A program made the translations under genes and the position numbers. The notes below the pieces were generated by a model that searched no databases, was not told where the DNA came from, and saw nothing but the letters and a program-made list of their open reading frames with translations. From positions 2,465,426-2,529,425 of the forward strand of contig NZ_RBIL01000001.1 of NCBI RefSeq assembly GCF_003633755.1: a DNA stretch of 64,000 nucleotides, read 5' to 3'. Shown here piece by piece: positions 33,866-41,462 of the stretch; the first letter of the stretch is position 1, and each line of letters begins with the position of its first letter. Source of the DNA: Solirubrobacter pauli (GTDB lineage Bacteria; Actinomycetota; Thermoleophilia; Solirubrobacterales; Solirubrobacteraceae).

Positions 33866-36508
33866 GTGAGAGGTACTCTCGCCGCCGTCGTGGCGGCCTT
33901 CGCGTTGGTCGCCCCCGCGGCCGCGCACGCGGCGGTGCCTCCGCCGATCGATCCGCAGCAGGTGCAGGACCAGCAGGACATGACGTTCCAGGACTACAAG
34001 CCGGTCCCGGGCGTGGACTGGGCGACCAACGGCGCGGTCCCGAGCGTCCGCAAGGTCACGATCGCGCTCGTCGCGTTCGACTTCGAGGACCAGCCGTTCG
34101 TCATCACCCAGAAGAAGCAGAGCGATCCGTTCGGCAACCCGCAGATCGATCCGGTCAAGCGCGAGGACGTGCCGAAGTTCTACGCCGACTTCTACAACAC
34201 GCCGAGCCCGCTCAACCAGGGGCACACGATCAACGGCTACTGGATGGAGCAGTCCGGTGGCCGCGTCGGCGTCACCGACGTCAAGACCTACGGCCCGTAC
34301 CGGATGCCGAAGCGGCTCTACCAGTACGGGTTGAGCGACATCGGCCAGTCCGGCAAGCCGACCGGCAACGGCTGCCCGGCCGCGACGACCGTGGTCGGCG
34401 CGCACACGGCGACGCAGACGATCGCGGTCGAGGACTCGGCGTTCTTCTACGTCGGTGACGTGATCCAGTTCGGCGCCGTCACGCCGACCGGCAACAAGAC
34501 CGTCACCGCGATCCCGGACGCCACGCACATCACCGTCAGCGTGCCGATCACGGTCGCCGCCGGCACCGCCGTGCAGGACTGCAACTTCTCCAGCAACCAG
34601 TTCAACCAGGACGCGACCGCGCTCTGGAACGCGGACACCGGCTGCGCCGCGACCAACTGCGGTCAGACCGTCCACCTGTACATGTACGCCGGCTACGACG
34701 AGACGTCGGTGTGGCAGGAGTTCGGCGAGATCATGTTCCAGAACAAGGAGGACGTCCCGCACGAGGTCTGGGGCAACCCGAACCCGAAGAAGCCCAACTG
34801 GGTCGCCTCCCGCTACGTCGACTGGACGTCGTGGTTCGCCGGTGAGCAGCAGTGGGGCGAGTCCTCGATCCGCCAGGGCGAGAGCTCGGGCACGATCACG
34901 CACGAGATCAGCCACAACATCTTCTCGGTCGGCGACAACAACAACAACCCGTACGTGACCCCGTACCGCCGTGTCGGCTCGGGCACCTGGGACATGATGG
35001 ACCGCGGGTCCTTCAACGGTCCCGGCGGTCCGCACAACCGCTGGCAGGTGCCGGCCCTGTACGGCGGCTCGATGGGGGCCGAGCACACGCTGCGCTCGAA
35101 GGTGGGCATGGGCTTCGTGCCCAACTCGTCGGTGCTGCGGCTCAACCGCAACGGGCTCGCGCAGACCGGCCTCGCGGTCGCGGACGTGATCGCGCGCGCG
35201 GCCAACGCCGAGCCGCTGCCGACCGGCGTCCGCGCCGGCGTGCAGGTCTTCCTCGACGGCCCCGCGCCGGTCGACAAGACGCCCGCGTGCAACATCAACG
35301 CCGACCCGCTGTGCGACGGCGGCACCTGGACGAACTACTCGCTGGAGACCGTCCAGCGCGTCGGCTACGGATCGTTCGGGGCCGACCAGGGTGTGCTGAT
35401 CGCCAAGAACAAGGCGTGGGCGGCCGGCGCGACGCGCGGCACCGAGGGCAGCTCCTGCGGCTACAACTGCTTCACCTGGGTGCAGGACGCGCACCCGGAG
35501 GACATGAACACCGTCGACTACTACAAGCCGAACGGCACACCGGTGATGCGCACCGTCGCCGACTACCGCCAGCTCAACGACGCGCTGTTCCACGCCGGCA
35601 CGAACTCGGGCTCCTCGTACGAGTTCACCGACGCGGCCAACGACCTGAAGTTCTACGTGGTCGACAAGTACAAGGACGCCCGCGGGCTCGACCACTACAT
35701 CCTCGGCATCCAGAACCCGAAGGGCGCCGGCCCGCAGACGCGCGGCGTGCAGGTCGCGACCGCGTCCGGTGACGCGCTCAGCACGTGCACGTTCAAGGTG
35801 ACGAACACGGGCGCGGCGGCGACGACCGACCCCGCGCTGCACCCGCAGGACGAGACCGCCTCGCTCGACAGCGACATCTACCGCCTGTCGGCCTCCGCCT
35901 CCGGCACGGGCTGGAAGGCGGAGCTGCGCAACGCGCTCGCCACCGCGAAGTTCGGCGAGAGCGTCGACGTCCCCGTCTACATCACCAAGGGCACGGGCGC
36001 GAGCAACACCGTCACGCTGACCGCGACCTCGGTCAGCGATCCGAGCAAGACCGCCACGGCGACGTGCGCGGCGACGCAGACCGACGGCACCGTCGGCGGC
36101 ACCGTGCCGGCGACGCTGTCGCTCACGCTCGGCGCGCCGGCGGACTTCGGCGCCTTCCAGCCCGGCGTGGCGCGGGACTACTTCGCCTCCACCCCGGCGA
36201 AGGTGACCTCGACCGCGGGCGAGGCGCTGCTGAGCGTGGCCGACGCCTCCTCGGTCTCCACCGGCTACCTGGTCAACGGCGCGCACGCGCTCAAGCAGCC
36301 GCTGCAGAGCCGCGCGCGCAACACCGCCAACACGGGCACCGCGTACAACAATGTGGGTTCCGGGCTCAACCTGCTGACCTGGAGCGAACCGGTCGCCAAC
36401 GACGAGGTGTCGCTGGACTTCAAGCAGACGATCGGCCTCAACGACCCGCTGCGCACGGGTGCCTACGCCAAGACGCTCACGTTCACGCTCTCGACGACCA
36501 ACCCGTAG
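33866..36508 (+). CDS. Secreted M6-type (immune inhibitor A-like) metalloprotease
   Basis: An 880-residue secreted protein. The GTG start follows AAGGAGG by five bases; residues 1-22 form a signal peptide (AAHAA cleavage region). The zinc-binding motif H346EISH350 with downstream Asp357 (HNIFSVGD) and the preceding YAGYDETSVWQEFG fit the M6/immune-inhibitor-A family, which degrades extracellular proteins. An insertion of about 70 residues with Cys pairs lies before the catalytic part. The last ~137 residues (from ~744, GGTVPATLSLTLGAPADFG to TLTFTLSTTNP) form a domain shared with the S15 peptidase at 37656. There is no LPXTG or membrane anchor. It follows the peptide importer and probably feeds it. 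Confidence 0.9.
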   Translation: MRGTLAAVVAAFALVAPAAAHAAVPPPIDPQQVQDQQDMTFQDYKPVPGVDWATNGAVPSVRKVTIALVAFDFEDQPFVITQKKQSDPFGNPQIDPVKREDVPKFYADFYNTPSPLNQGHTINGYWMEQSGGRVGVTDVKTYGPYRMPKRLYQYGLSDIGQSGKPTGNGCPAATTVVGAHTATQTIAVEDSAFFYVGDVIQFGAVTPTGNKTVTAIPDATHITVSVPITVAAGTAVQDCNFSSNQFNQDATALWNADTGCAATNCGQTVHLYMYAGYDETSVWQEFGEIMFQNKEDVPHEVWGNPNPKKPNWVASRYVDWTSWFAGEQQWGESSIRQGESSGTITHEISHNIFSVGDNNNNPYVTPYRRVGSGTWDMMDRGSFNGPGGPHNRWQVPALYGGSMGAEHTLRSKVGMGFVPNSSVLRLNRNGLAQTGLAVADVIARAANAEPLPTGVRAGVQVFLDGPAPVDKTPACNINADPLCDGGTWTNYSLETVQRVGYGSFGADQGVLIAKNKAWAAGATRGTEGSSCGYNCFTWVQDAHPEDMNTVDYYKPNGTPVMRTVADYRQLNDALFHAGTNSGSSYEFTDAANDLKFYVVDKYKDARGLDHYILGIQNPKGAGPQTRGVQVATASGDALSTCTFKVTNTGAAATTDPALHPQDETASLDSDIYRLSASASGTGWKAELRNALATAKFGESVDVPVYITKGTGASNTVTLTATSVSDPSKTATATCAATQTDGTVGGTVPATLSLTLGAPADFGAFQPGVARDYFASTPAKVTSTAGEALLSVADASSVSTGYLVNGAHALKQPLQSRARNTANTGTAYNNVGSGLNLLTWSEPVANDEVSLDFKQTIGLNDPLRTGAYAKTLTFTLSTTNP
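36095..36508 (+). other. Shared C-terminal beta domain (copy in M6 protease)
   Basis: About 137 residues beginning GGTVPATLSLTLGAP and ending DPLRTGAYAKTLTFTLSTT-NP at the stop. A closely similar domain ends the S15 peptidase. Unknown function; C-terminal location in two secreted enzymes suggests sorting or surface attachment. Confidence 0.75.
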
Positions 36509-36905
36509 CGGGTCGGTCGTCGTGCTCGCCGCCGCGGCCCTGTTGACGGGGTGCGGCGGCGGGGAGCCGGACGGGCTGGTGCTGCAGGTCGTGGCGCCGG
36601 ACGCCGTCCTGCGGGAACTCGGGGAGGCCTGCTCGGGCGGCGACCCGTTCTCGTACGCGCACGCGACCGCGCCGTACTCGCTCGCCGACGCGTCCGGGAA
36701 GGTCGTCGTGCGCGCCGAGCTGCCCGAGGGCGACGCGAAGGCCGCCTTCAACCACGACCCGGGAGTGGACCGCGTGCCGACGTTCTGCGCGTTCACCGTG
36801 CACGCCGACGTCCCGGCGTCCGGGCGCTACACGCTGCGGCTGGGCGAGAGCCCGCCACGGGAGTTCGGCTTCAAGGACGGGAAGGCGATGGTGGTTCTGA
36901 ATTGA
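36459..36905 (+). CDS. Putative lipoprotein of unknown function
   Basis: About 148 residues from the ATG at 36459, overlapping the protease gene by 50 bases. The N-terminus is Arg/Ser-rich, then a hydrophobic segment ending in the lipobox ALLTGC, so the mature protein is anchored outside the membrane. The Arg-rich start may be an artefact of the overlap; a GTG at 36522 lies in frame but leaves no positive residues before the hydrophobic core. The mature part (~115 residues) contains two cysteines (EACSGGDPF, TFCAFTV) and looks beta-rich. I do not recognise the family. It overlaps the next gene by four bases (TTGA), which encodes a thioredoxin-like lipoprotein, so it might be its substrate or partner. 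Confidence 0.7.
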   Translation: MPTPRRSRSRSRRPTRSGSVVVLAAAALLTGCGGGEPDGLVLQVVAPDAVLRELGEACSGGDPFSYAHATAPYSLADASGKVVVRAELPEGDAKAAFNHDPGVDRVPTFCAFTVHADVPASGRYTLRLGESPPREFGFKDGKAMVVLN

Positions 36906-37444
36906 GGCGGCTGGCGATCCTGGCCGCGACGTTGGCGGTGGCGGGGTGCGGCGGCGCGTCGTACGACGGAGGCCGTGACCGCCTGCCCGGGCCGGTGCCC
37001 GACGACGTCACCTTCGCCCCGGTGGAGAGCACGGCGGTCGCGCCGCCGATCGCGATGAAGCTGCTCGACGGGACGTCCTTGGACGTGGCCACGCTGTGGC
37101 GGGACCGCCCGGTGGTCGTCTTCTTCATGGCTTCCTGGTGCAGCCGCTGCGGGACCCAGCAGGAGGTCTTCGCGCCGATCATCGAGCGCTACGGCGACGC
37201 GGTCGGCTTCGTCGGCGTCGCCGGGCGGGACAAGGCCGAGCCGCTGAAGCGGTGGGTCGCCGACCATCAGGTCGGCTACCCCGTCGGCACCGATCCGGAC
37301 CTGGCGATCTGGCGGCGCTACGCGGTTCGCACGCCGCCGGCGGTCGCGGTCGTCGCGCCCGGCGGCAAGCTGATGCGTGGCTGGCCGGGCGGCGCCACCA
37401 GCGAGGAGCTCGAGTCCGCGCTCGAAGCGGTCGTCAAGGACTAG
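36902..37444 (+). CDS. Thioredoxin-like (TlpA/ResA type) lipoprotein
   Basis: A 180-residue protein starting at TTG that overlaps the previous stop. Residues 1-16 are a lipoprotein signal peptide ending LAVAGC. The thioredoxin-fold domain has the active site MASWCSRCGTQQE and a cis-Pro region TPPAVAVVAPGG. It would act on disulfides of exported proteins; the neighbouring M6 protease contains several Cys pairs, which makes it a possible substrate. The 3' end meets the small convergent gene with stops overlapping. Confidence 0.87.
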   Translation: MRRLAILAATLAVAGCGGASYDGGRDRLPGPVPDDVTFAPVESTAVAPPIAMKLLDGTSLDVATLWRDRPVVVFFMASWCSRCGTQQEVFAPIIERYGDAVGFVGVAGRDKAEPLKRWVADHQVGYPVGTDPDLAIWRRYAVRTPPAVAVVAPGGKLMRGWPGGATSEELESALEAVVKD

Positions 37445-37602
37445 CGGTCGCGGGCGCGGCGGCTGCGGATCAGCGCGCCCGCGGCGATCGCCAGCGTGAT
37501 CACGGCGGGGATCGCGCCCCACGGCATCGGGATCCAGAAGCTCAGCAGCGCGCAGATGAGCGCGATGACGACGAGGATCGTGTCGCGGCGATCGGCGCTC
37601 AT
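37441..37602 (-). CDS. Small two-helix membrane protein (53 residues)
   Basis: An open frame of 53 codons, ATG to TAG, with clear two-helix hairpin topology: charged start MSADRRD, helix TILVVIALICALLSFWI, turn PMPWG, helix AIPAVITLAIAAGALI, and basic end RSRRARDR. The hydrophobic/charged pattern is not what a shadow frame gives. A -10-like TACCGT lies eight bases before the ATG and there is no Shine-Dalgarno sequence, the same arrangement as at other genes here. A 14-bp hairpin separates it from the S15 peptidase gene upstream. Function unknown; its stop overlaps that of the thioredoxin-like gene on the other strand. Confidence 0.7.
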   Translation of the reverse strand: MSADRRDTILVVIALICALLSFWIPMPWGAIPAVITLAIAAGALIRSRRARDR

Positions 37603-37610
37603 GGCCGACA

Positions 37611-37616
37611 ACGGTA
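37611..37616 (-). promoter_or_regulatory. -10 element of a leaderless transcript (small membrane protein)
   Basis: TACCGT on the minus strand, eight bases before the ATG of the 53-residue gene. It abuts the large hairpin that ends the S15 peptidase transcript. Confidence 0.4.
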
Positions 37617-37648
37617 CCCGCGGGGACGCGTGCGGCGTCCCCGCGGGT
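37616..37648 (-). terminator. 14-bp perfect hairpin after the S15 peptidase gene
   Basis: Arms ACCCGCGGGGACGC and GCGTCCCCGCGGGT with a five-base loop, seven bases after the peptidase stop codon. This is the strongest stem in the window. Likely a rho-independent-type terminator without a U-tract. Confidence 0.75.
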
Positions 37649-37655
37649 GGCCTGC

Positions 37656-39905
37656 TTACGGCGTTGTCGTGCTGAGCGTGAAGGTCAGCGTCTTGCTGTA
37701 GCTGCCGGTCCGGAGCGGATCGGTCTTCTTCACGAGCTGCTTGAAGTTGACGTCGACCTTCTCGTTCGACGTCGGGCCGTTCCAGGTGGACTTGCTCAAC
37801 GCGACCTGGAGCGGCTCGGGGAGCGTGAACGCGCCGTTGGCCAGGTGGCCCGGGTCGCTCACGGTCAGGGTCGCGTCACCGGCGGTGGAGATCACCGTCG
37901 CGTCGGTCTTGGCCGTGTACTCCTGATCGACGCCCGGGGTGAAGGCGCCGAACGAGGCCGGGGCGCCGAGCGCGAGGCTCAGCGTGGCCGGGACGGTGCC
38001 GCCGACCGGCGCCTCGACGGCCTCGCCGAACAGGCCCGCCTGGACGGCGGCGCTGTAGCCGCCGACGATCGGCAGCTGCACCTTCGACCGCTTCGTGTCG
38101 ATGGTGACGTCGGTCTGGGTCATGCCGTTGACCGAGCCGTAGCCGCTGTGGTTGGCGCCGATCACGATGCCGACGCGGTGGCCGGCGGCGAACGTGAAGT
38201 CCTCCGGCAGCATCGGCCAGCTGAACGTGTAGGAGCCGCCGATCGTGACGGGCTCGGCGATCCGCAGCGAGTTGCGGTTCGAGGAGTCCATCATGCCCTT
38301 GGTCACGCGCCACTGGGTGACGGTCTGCTGCGGCTTGGTCGTCTCCTTGAAGCAGCCCGTGTCGTCCGGCACCGAGCCGCCCCAGCAGTTGACGACCGCG
38401 TCGGCCGGGGTCGAGACGCCGTCGCCGGAGCGGGTGGTCTGCGTGCTCGGGCCGTAGTCGACGATGAACGCCGTCAGGTTCGACTGCGTCTTGCTCAGCG
38501 ACGCCTGCAGGTCGATGATCGCCGTGCCCGACAGGCGTAGCGGCTTCTTCAGCGGCGGCGACAGGAACATGCGCTTCTGGCCCTGCTGGGTCGCGTTGCT
38601 CGTGAGCGACAGGTAGTTGTTCTCGCTCAGGTTGTTGTCGCGGAACGTCGTGGTGGCGTCGGCGCCGCCCGAGAACGCGCCGAGCGTCTGGCCGGCCGCG
38701 CCGTTGCTCTGCAGGAACACGTCGGTCATCTTCGTGCCCGGGATCGGCCAGTCCGTGTGGCTCTCCCACACGTCCTTGCTGACCTCGATGTCGACCGCCG
38801 GCTCGCTCGTGATCCCGTTCTGGATGCCGTAGAGCTCGTGGTCGAACCAGCGGTGGATCGTGTCCACCCAGACGGCGCGACGGCCGTCGAACGGGTCGAC
38901 GTGGCCCTGACGCAGGATCCACAGCTTGCGCGTGACGCCGCGCTCCTTGAGCCCGTACCACCACTTGGAGAAGTGGTCGGCGCGGACGTTCTCGTCCTGG
39001 ACGCCGTGCGTGATGAACACGCTCGCCTTGACCTTGTCGAGGTCCTTCAGGTAGTCGCGGACCGCCCAGAAGTCGCTGTAGTCGCCGGTCGCGTCGCCGT
39101 CGTTGCGGTCCAGCTCGTCGCGGACCGGCTTGCAGTAGTCGCGCCGGTCCGGGTTCGTGACCGTGCTGGCGAGGCTCTGCAGGTAGTGGTTGCCGCGCTG
39201 CACGACGCCGTTGGTGCGCGTGTAGTCGTAGTACGAGGCGATGGCGGAGATCGGGACGATCGTGGTCAGGCCCTCGACGCCGGACGCCGCGACCGCGTTG
39301 GCCAGCGTGCCGTCGTAGGACTTGCCGATCAGGCCGGTCTTGCCGTTGTGCCAGTCGGCTTTCACCTCGTTGCCGGCCTTGTCGACGCCCTTCGTCCGGC
39401 CGTTGAGCCAGTCGATCACGACCTTGGCGCTCAGGTTGTCGGACTCGTCGTGGACGGTCGGGCAGCCGGTCGAGTTGTTGGTCCCGATCATGTCCATGAG
39501 GATCACGGCGTAGCCGCGCGGGACGAAGTAGTTGTCGTAGAACAGCGGCCACAGGTCGAGCAGGCCGTCGCCGTCGTAGTCGCGCTTGAGCTGCGACTCG
39601 TTGCCGCGCCCGAGCGTCGAGTAGTACGGGCTCGGGTCCATGATCACCGGCGCCTTGAGGCCGGTGGACGTGGCCTTCGGCCGCTTGATGTCGATCGCGA
39701 TGATGTCCTTGACGCCGTTCTTGTCGGAGTCGTAGGGCGATTCGATGAACACGCGCTCGCGGATCGCGTCCGCGTAGCCGAACACGGGCGACGTCTTGCC
39801 GCCCTCGAGTACCGGCGCGGTCTGCGCCATGGCCGACGGTGCACCGACCAGGGTGGCGGCGACCACCGCCGCGGCGAGGCCCACTCGCCGCATATTGCCT
39901 CTCAT
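37656..39905 (-). CDS. Secreted X-Pro dipeptidyl-peptidase (S15 family)
   Basis: A 749-residue exported serine peptidase. The ATG follows AAGGAGGG by eight bases and a signal peptide ends near APSAMAQ. The alpha/beta-hydrolase triad is visible: Ser196 in GKSYDGT (S15 GxSYxG), Asp304 in HGVQDENV and His335 in RQGHVDP. S15 enzymes release X-Pro dipeptides from the N-terminus of proline-rich peptides; related cocaine-esterase/acyl hydrolases share the fold but the order and length here suit X-Pro peptidase. The last ~118 residues repeat the domain found at the end of the M6 protease. Being divergent from the FAD/[2Fe-2S] gene and near the importer, it probably prepares Pro/Hyp peptides for uptake. 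Confidence 0.9.
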   Translation of the reverse strand: MRGNMRRVGLAAAVVAATLVGAPSAMAQTAPVLEGGKTSPVFGYADAIRERVFIESPYDSDKNGVKDIIAIDIKRPKATSTGLKAPVIMDPSPYYSTLGRGNESQLKRDYDGDGLLDLWPLFYDNYFVPRGYAVILMDMIGTNNSTGCPTVHDESDNLSAKVVIDWLNGRTKGVDKAGNEVKADWHNGKTGLIGKSYDGTLANAVAASGVEGLTTIVPISAIASYYDYTRTNGVVQRGNHYLQSLASTVTNPDRRDYCKPVRDELDRNDGDATGDYSDFWAVRDYLKDLDKVKASVFITHGVQDENVRADHFSKWWYGLKERGVTRKLWILRQGHVDPFDGRRAVWVDTIHRWFDHELYGIQNGITSEPAVDIEVSKDVWESHTDWPIPGTKMTDVFLQSNGAAGQTLGAFSGGADATTTFRDNNLSENNYLSLTSNATQQGQKRMFLSPPLKKPLRLSGTAIIDLQASLSKTQSNLTAFIVDYGPSTQTTRSGDGVSTPADAVVNCWGGSVPDDTGCFKETTKPQQTVTQWRVTKGMMDSSNRNSLRIAEPVTIGGSYTFSWPMLPEDFTFAAGHRVGIVIGANHSGYGSVNGMTQTDVTIDTKRSKVQLPIVGGYSAAVQAGLFGEAVEAPVGGTVPATLSLALGAPASFGAFTPGVDQEYTAKTDATVISTAGDATLTVSDPGHLANGAFTLPEPLQVALSKSTWNGPTSNEKVDVNFKQLVKKTDPLRTGSYSKTLTFTLSTTTP
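37659..38013 (-). other. Shared C-terminal beta domain (copy in S15 peptidase)
   Basis: Residues ~631-749 of the peptidase: GGTVPATLSLALGAP at the start and DPLRTGSYSKTLTFTLSTT-TP at the end, matching the M6 protease tail almost residue for residue at both ends. The middle is shorter than in the M6 copy. Confidence 0.75.
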
Positions 39906-40012
39906 AGAGCAACCCTCCTTGGGATCCCGATGAGAGTCCTACTCGCGTGGCGGGGGCCGGTCAATCGCCTGCGCGTAGGTTCCGGCAGATCGTGCAACGG
40001 CGCCCGGGAACG

Positions 40013-40033
40013 TTCGACAACTGCCGGTATATG
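40013..40033 (+). promoter_or_regulatory. TTCGACA motif and TATATG -10 before the FAD/[2Fe-2S] gene
   Basis: TTCGACA (40013-40019) followed eight bases later by TATATG (40028-40033). The heptamer is shared with two other promoters of the putative hydroxyproline locus. Confidence 0.35.
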
Positions 40034-40058
40034 AGGGGCGGAGGCGACCGTACGCTCG

Positions 40059-41423
40059 ATGGCGATGATGGAGGAGTTGCACGTCGACGTGGCCGTCGTC
40101 GGGGGCGGCCCGGCGGGCATGAGCGCCGCGCTGGCCGCGGCGCGGGCGGGCCGCAGCGTCGCGCTGATCGACGAGTACGCCGCGCCCGGCGGGCAGATCT
40201 GGCGCCGTCGCTTCGACGAAGTGGGTGAGGCCGCCCCGCGTTCCTTGCCCGGCGCGGCGCGCGAGCTGTGCGCCGCGCTCGCCGACTCGAGCGTCCGGGT
40301 GCTGTCGGGCACGTCCGTCTGGGCGGCGACGACGCGGCCGGAGGCCTCGGGTCCCGGAGAGGGGTATGCGGCTGAGCTGCTGCTGACCGGCGGCCCGGTC
40401 GAGCGCGTGCGCGCGGGGGCGGTCGTGCTGGCCACCGGCGCGTACGACCGCCCGGTCGCCTTCCCCGGCTGGACGTTGCCCGGCGTGATGACCGCCGGTG
40501 GCGCGCAGGCGCTGGCGAAGGGGCAGGGCGTCGTGCCCGGGCGGCGCGTGCTGCTCGCGGGCGCGGGGCCGTTCCTGCTGCCGGTCGCGGCGCAGCTCGC
40601 GGCGCGCGGCGCGAAGGTCGTGGCGGTCGCCGAGGCGTCGCGCCGGCGCGACTGGGCGCGCGTGAGCCCGCGCATGGCCGGCCATCCCGACAAGCTGCGC
40701 GAGTACCTCGGCTACCGGCGCCGGGTGCGCCGGATCGAGTGGGGCCACGTGCTCGTCCGCGCGGAGGGCTCCTCACGCGTGGAGTCGGCGACGATCGCCG
40801 AGTGCGGTCCCGACTGGGCGCCGACCGGCCGTGAGCGCACGTTCGCGGTGGATGCGGTCTGCACGGCCTACGGGTTCCTGCCGTCGGTCGACCTGGCGCG
40901 CGCGCTCGGCTGCGCCCTGCGCGGCGACGCGGTCGCCCACGACGCCGACATGGCCACCTCGGTCCCGGGCGTGTACGTGGCCGGCGAGGCCTCGGGCATC
41001 GGCGGCGCCGACCTCGCCCAGGCCGAGGGTGAGCTGGCGGGCCGGATGGCCGCTGGGGACGGCCGCGGCACGCCCGGCCTGACGGCCCTGCGTGCACGGC
41101 GCGCGAGGCTCGCCTCGTTCGCGGGCATCCTCGGCGAGCTCTTCGACCCCCGGCCGGGCCTGCGGACGCTCGCCACGCCGGACACGATCCTGTGCCGCTG
41201 CGAGGACGTCACCCAGGGCACGGTCGACGCGGCGGTCGCCGGCGGCGCCACGTCGATGTCGGCGCTGAAGGTCGTCACCCGCTGCGGGCAGGGCCCGTGC
41301 CAGGGGCGCACGTGCGAGCGGCTCGTCGCCGCGCGCCTGCCGGAGGAGCCCGCGCGCTTCAGCTCGCGGGCGCCGATGCGGCCGGTCCAGCTCGACGTGC
41401 TGATCAAGACCGCCGCGGACTGA
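40059..41423 (+). CDS. FAD/NAD(P) oxidoreductase with BFD-like [2Fe-2S] domain (hydroxyproline/opine dehydrogenase subunit)
   Basis: A 454-residue flavoprotein. The FAD site is VAVVGGGPAGMSAALAAARAG at the N-terminus (first glycines at ~15), a second nucleotide site is GRRVLLAGAGPFLLPV, and FLPSVDL / GVYVAGEASGIGGA close the flavin domain. The C-terminus carries Cys379-x-Cys381 and Cys409-x4-Cys414 (CRCEDVTQG, CGQGPCQG), a bacterioferredoxin-like cluster site. This architecture matches HcnB/OoxA and the corresponding subunit of heteromeric D-hydroxyproline dehydrogenase. Its expected partners, a small [2Fe-2S] protein and a DAO-type flavoprotein, are at 43958 and 44194 on the other strand, separated by TerC and two other genes. 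Confidence 0.9.
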   Translation: MAMMEELHVDVAVVGGGPAGMSAALAAARAGRSVALIDEYAAPGGQIWRRRFDEVGEAAPRSLPGAARELCAALADSSVRVLSGTSVWAATTRPEASGPGEGYAAELLLTGGPVERVRAGAVVLATGAYDRPVAFPGWTLPGVMTAGGAQALAKGQGVVPGRRVLLAGAGPFLLPVAAQLAARGAKVVAVAEASRRRDWARVSPRMAGHPDKLREYLGYRRRVRRIEWGHVLVRAEGSSRVESATIAECGPDWAPTGRERTFAVDAVCTAYGFLPSVDLARALGCALRGDAVAHDADMATSVPGVYVAGEASGIGGADLAQAEGELAGRMAAGDGRGTPGLTALRARRARLASFAGILGELFDPRPGLRTLATPDTILCRCEDVTQGTVDAAVAGGATSMSALKVVTRCGQGPCQGRTCERLVAARLPEEPARFSSRAPMRPVQLDVLIKTAAD

Positions 41424-41424
41424 C

Positions 41425-41449
41425 GCCGCACCGCGTCGCCCGGTGCGGC
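41425..41449 (+). terminator. Nine-bp hairpin between oxidoreductase and TerC genes
   Basis: GCCGCACCG / CGGTGCGGC with a seven-base loop, starting two bases after the oxidoreductase stop and ending 13 bases before the TerC GTG. It has no T-tract. It could end the first transcript or act in the TerC leader. Confidence 0.5.
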
Positions 41450-41462
41450 ACCATGCCGAGCC

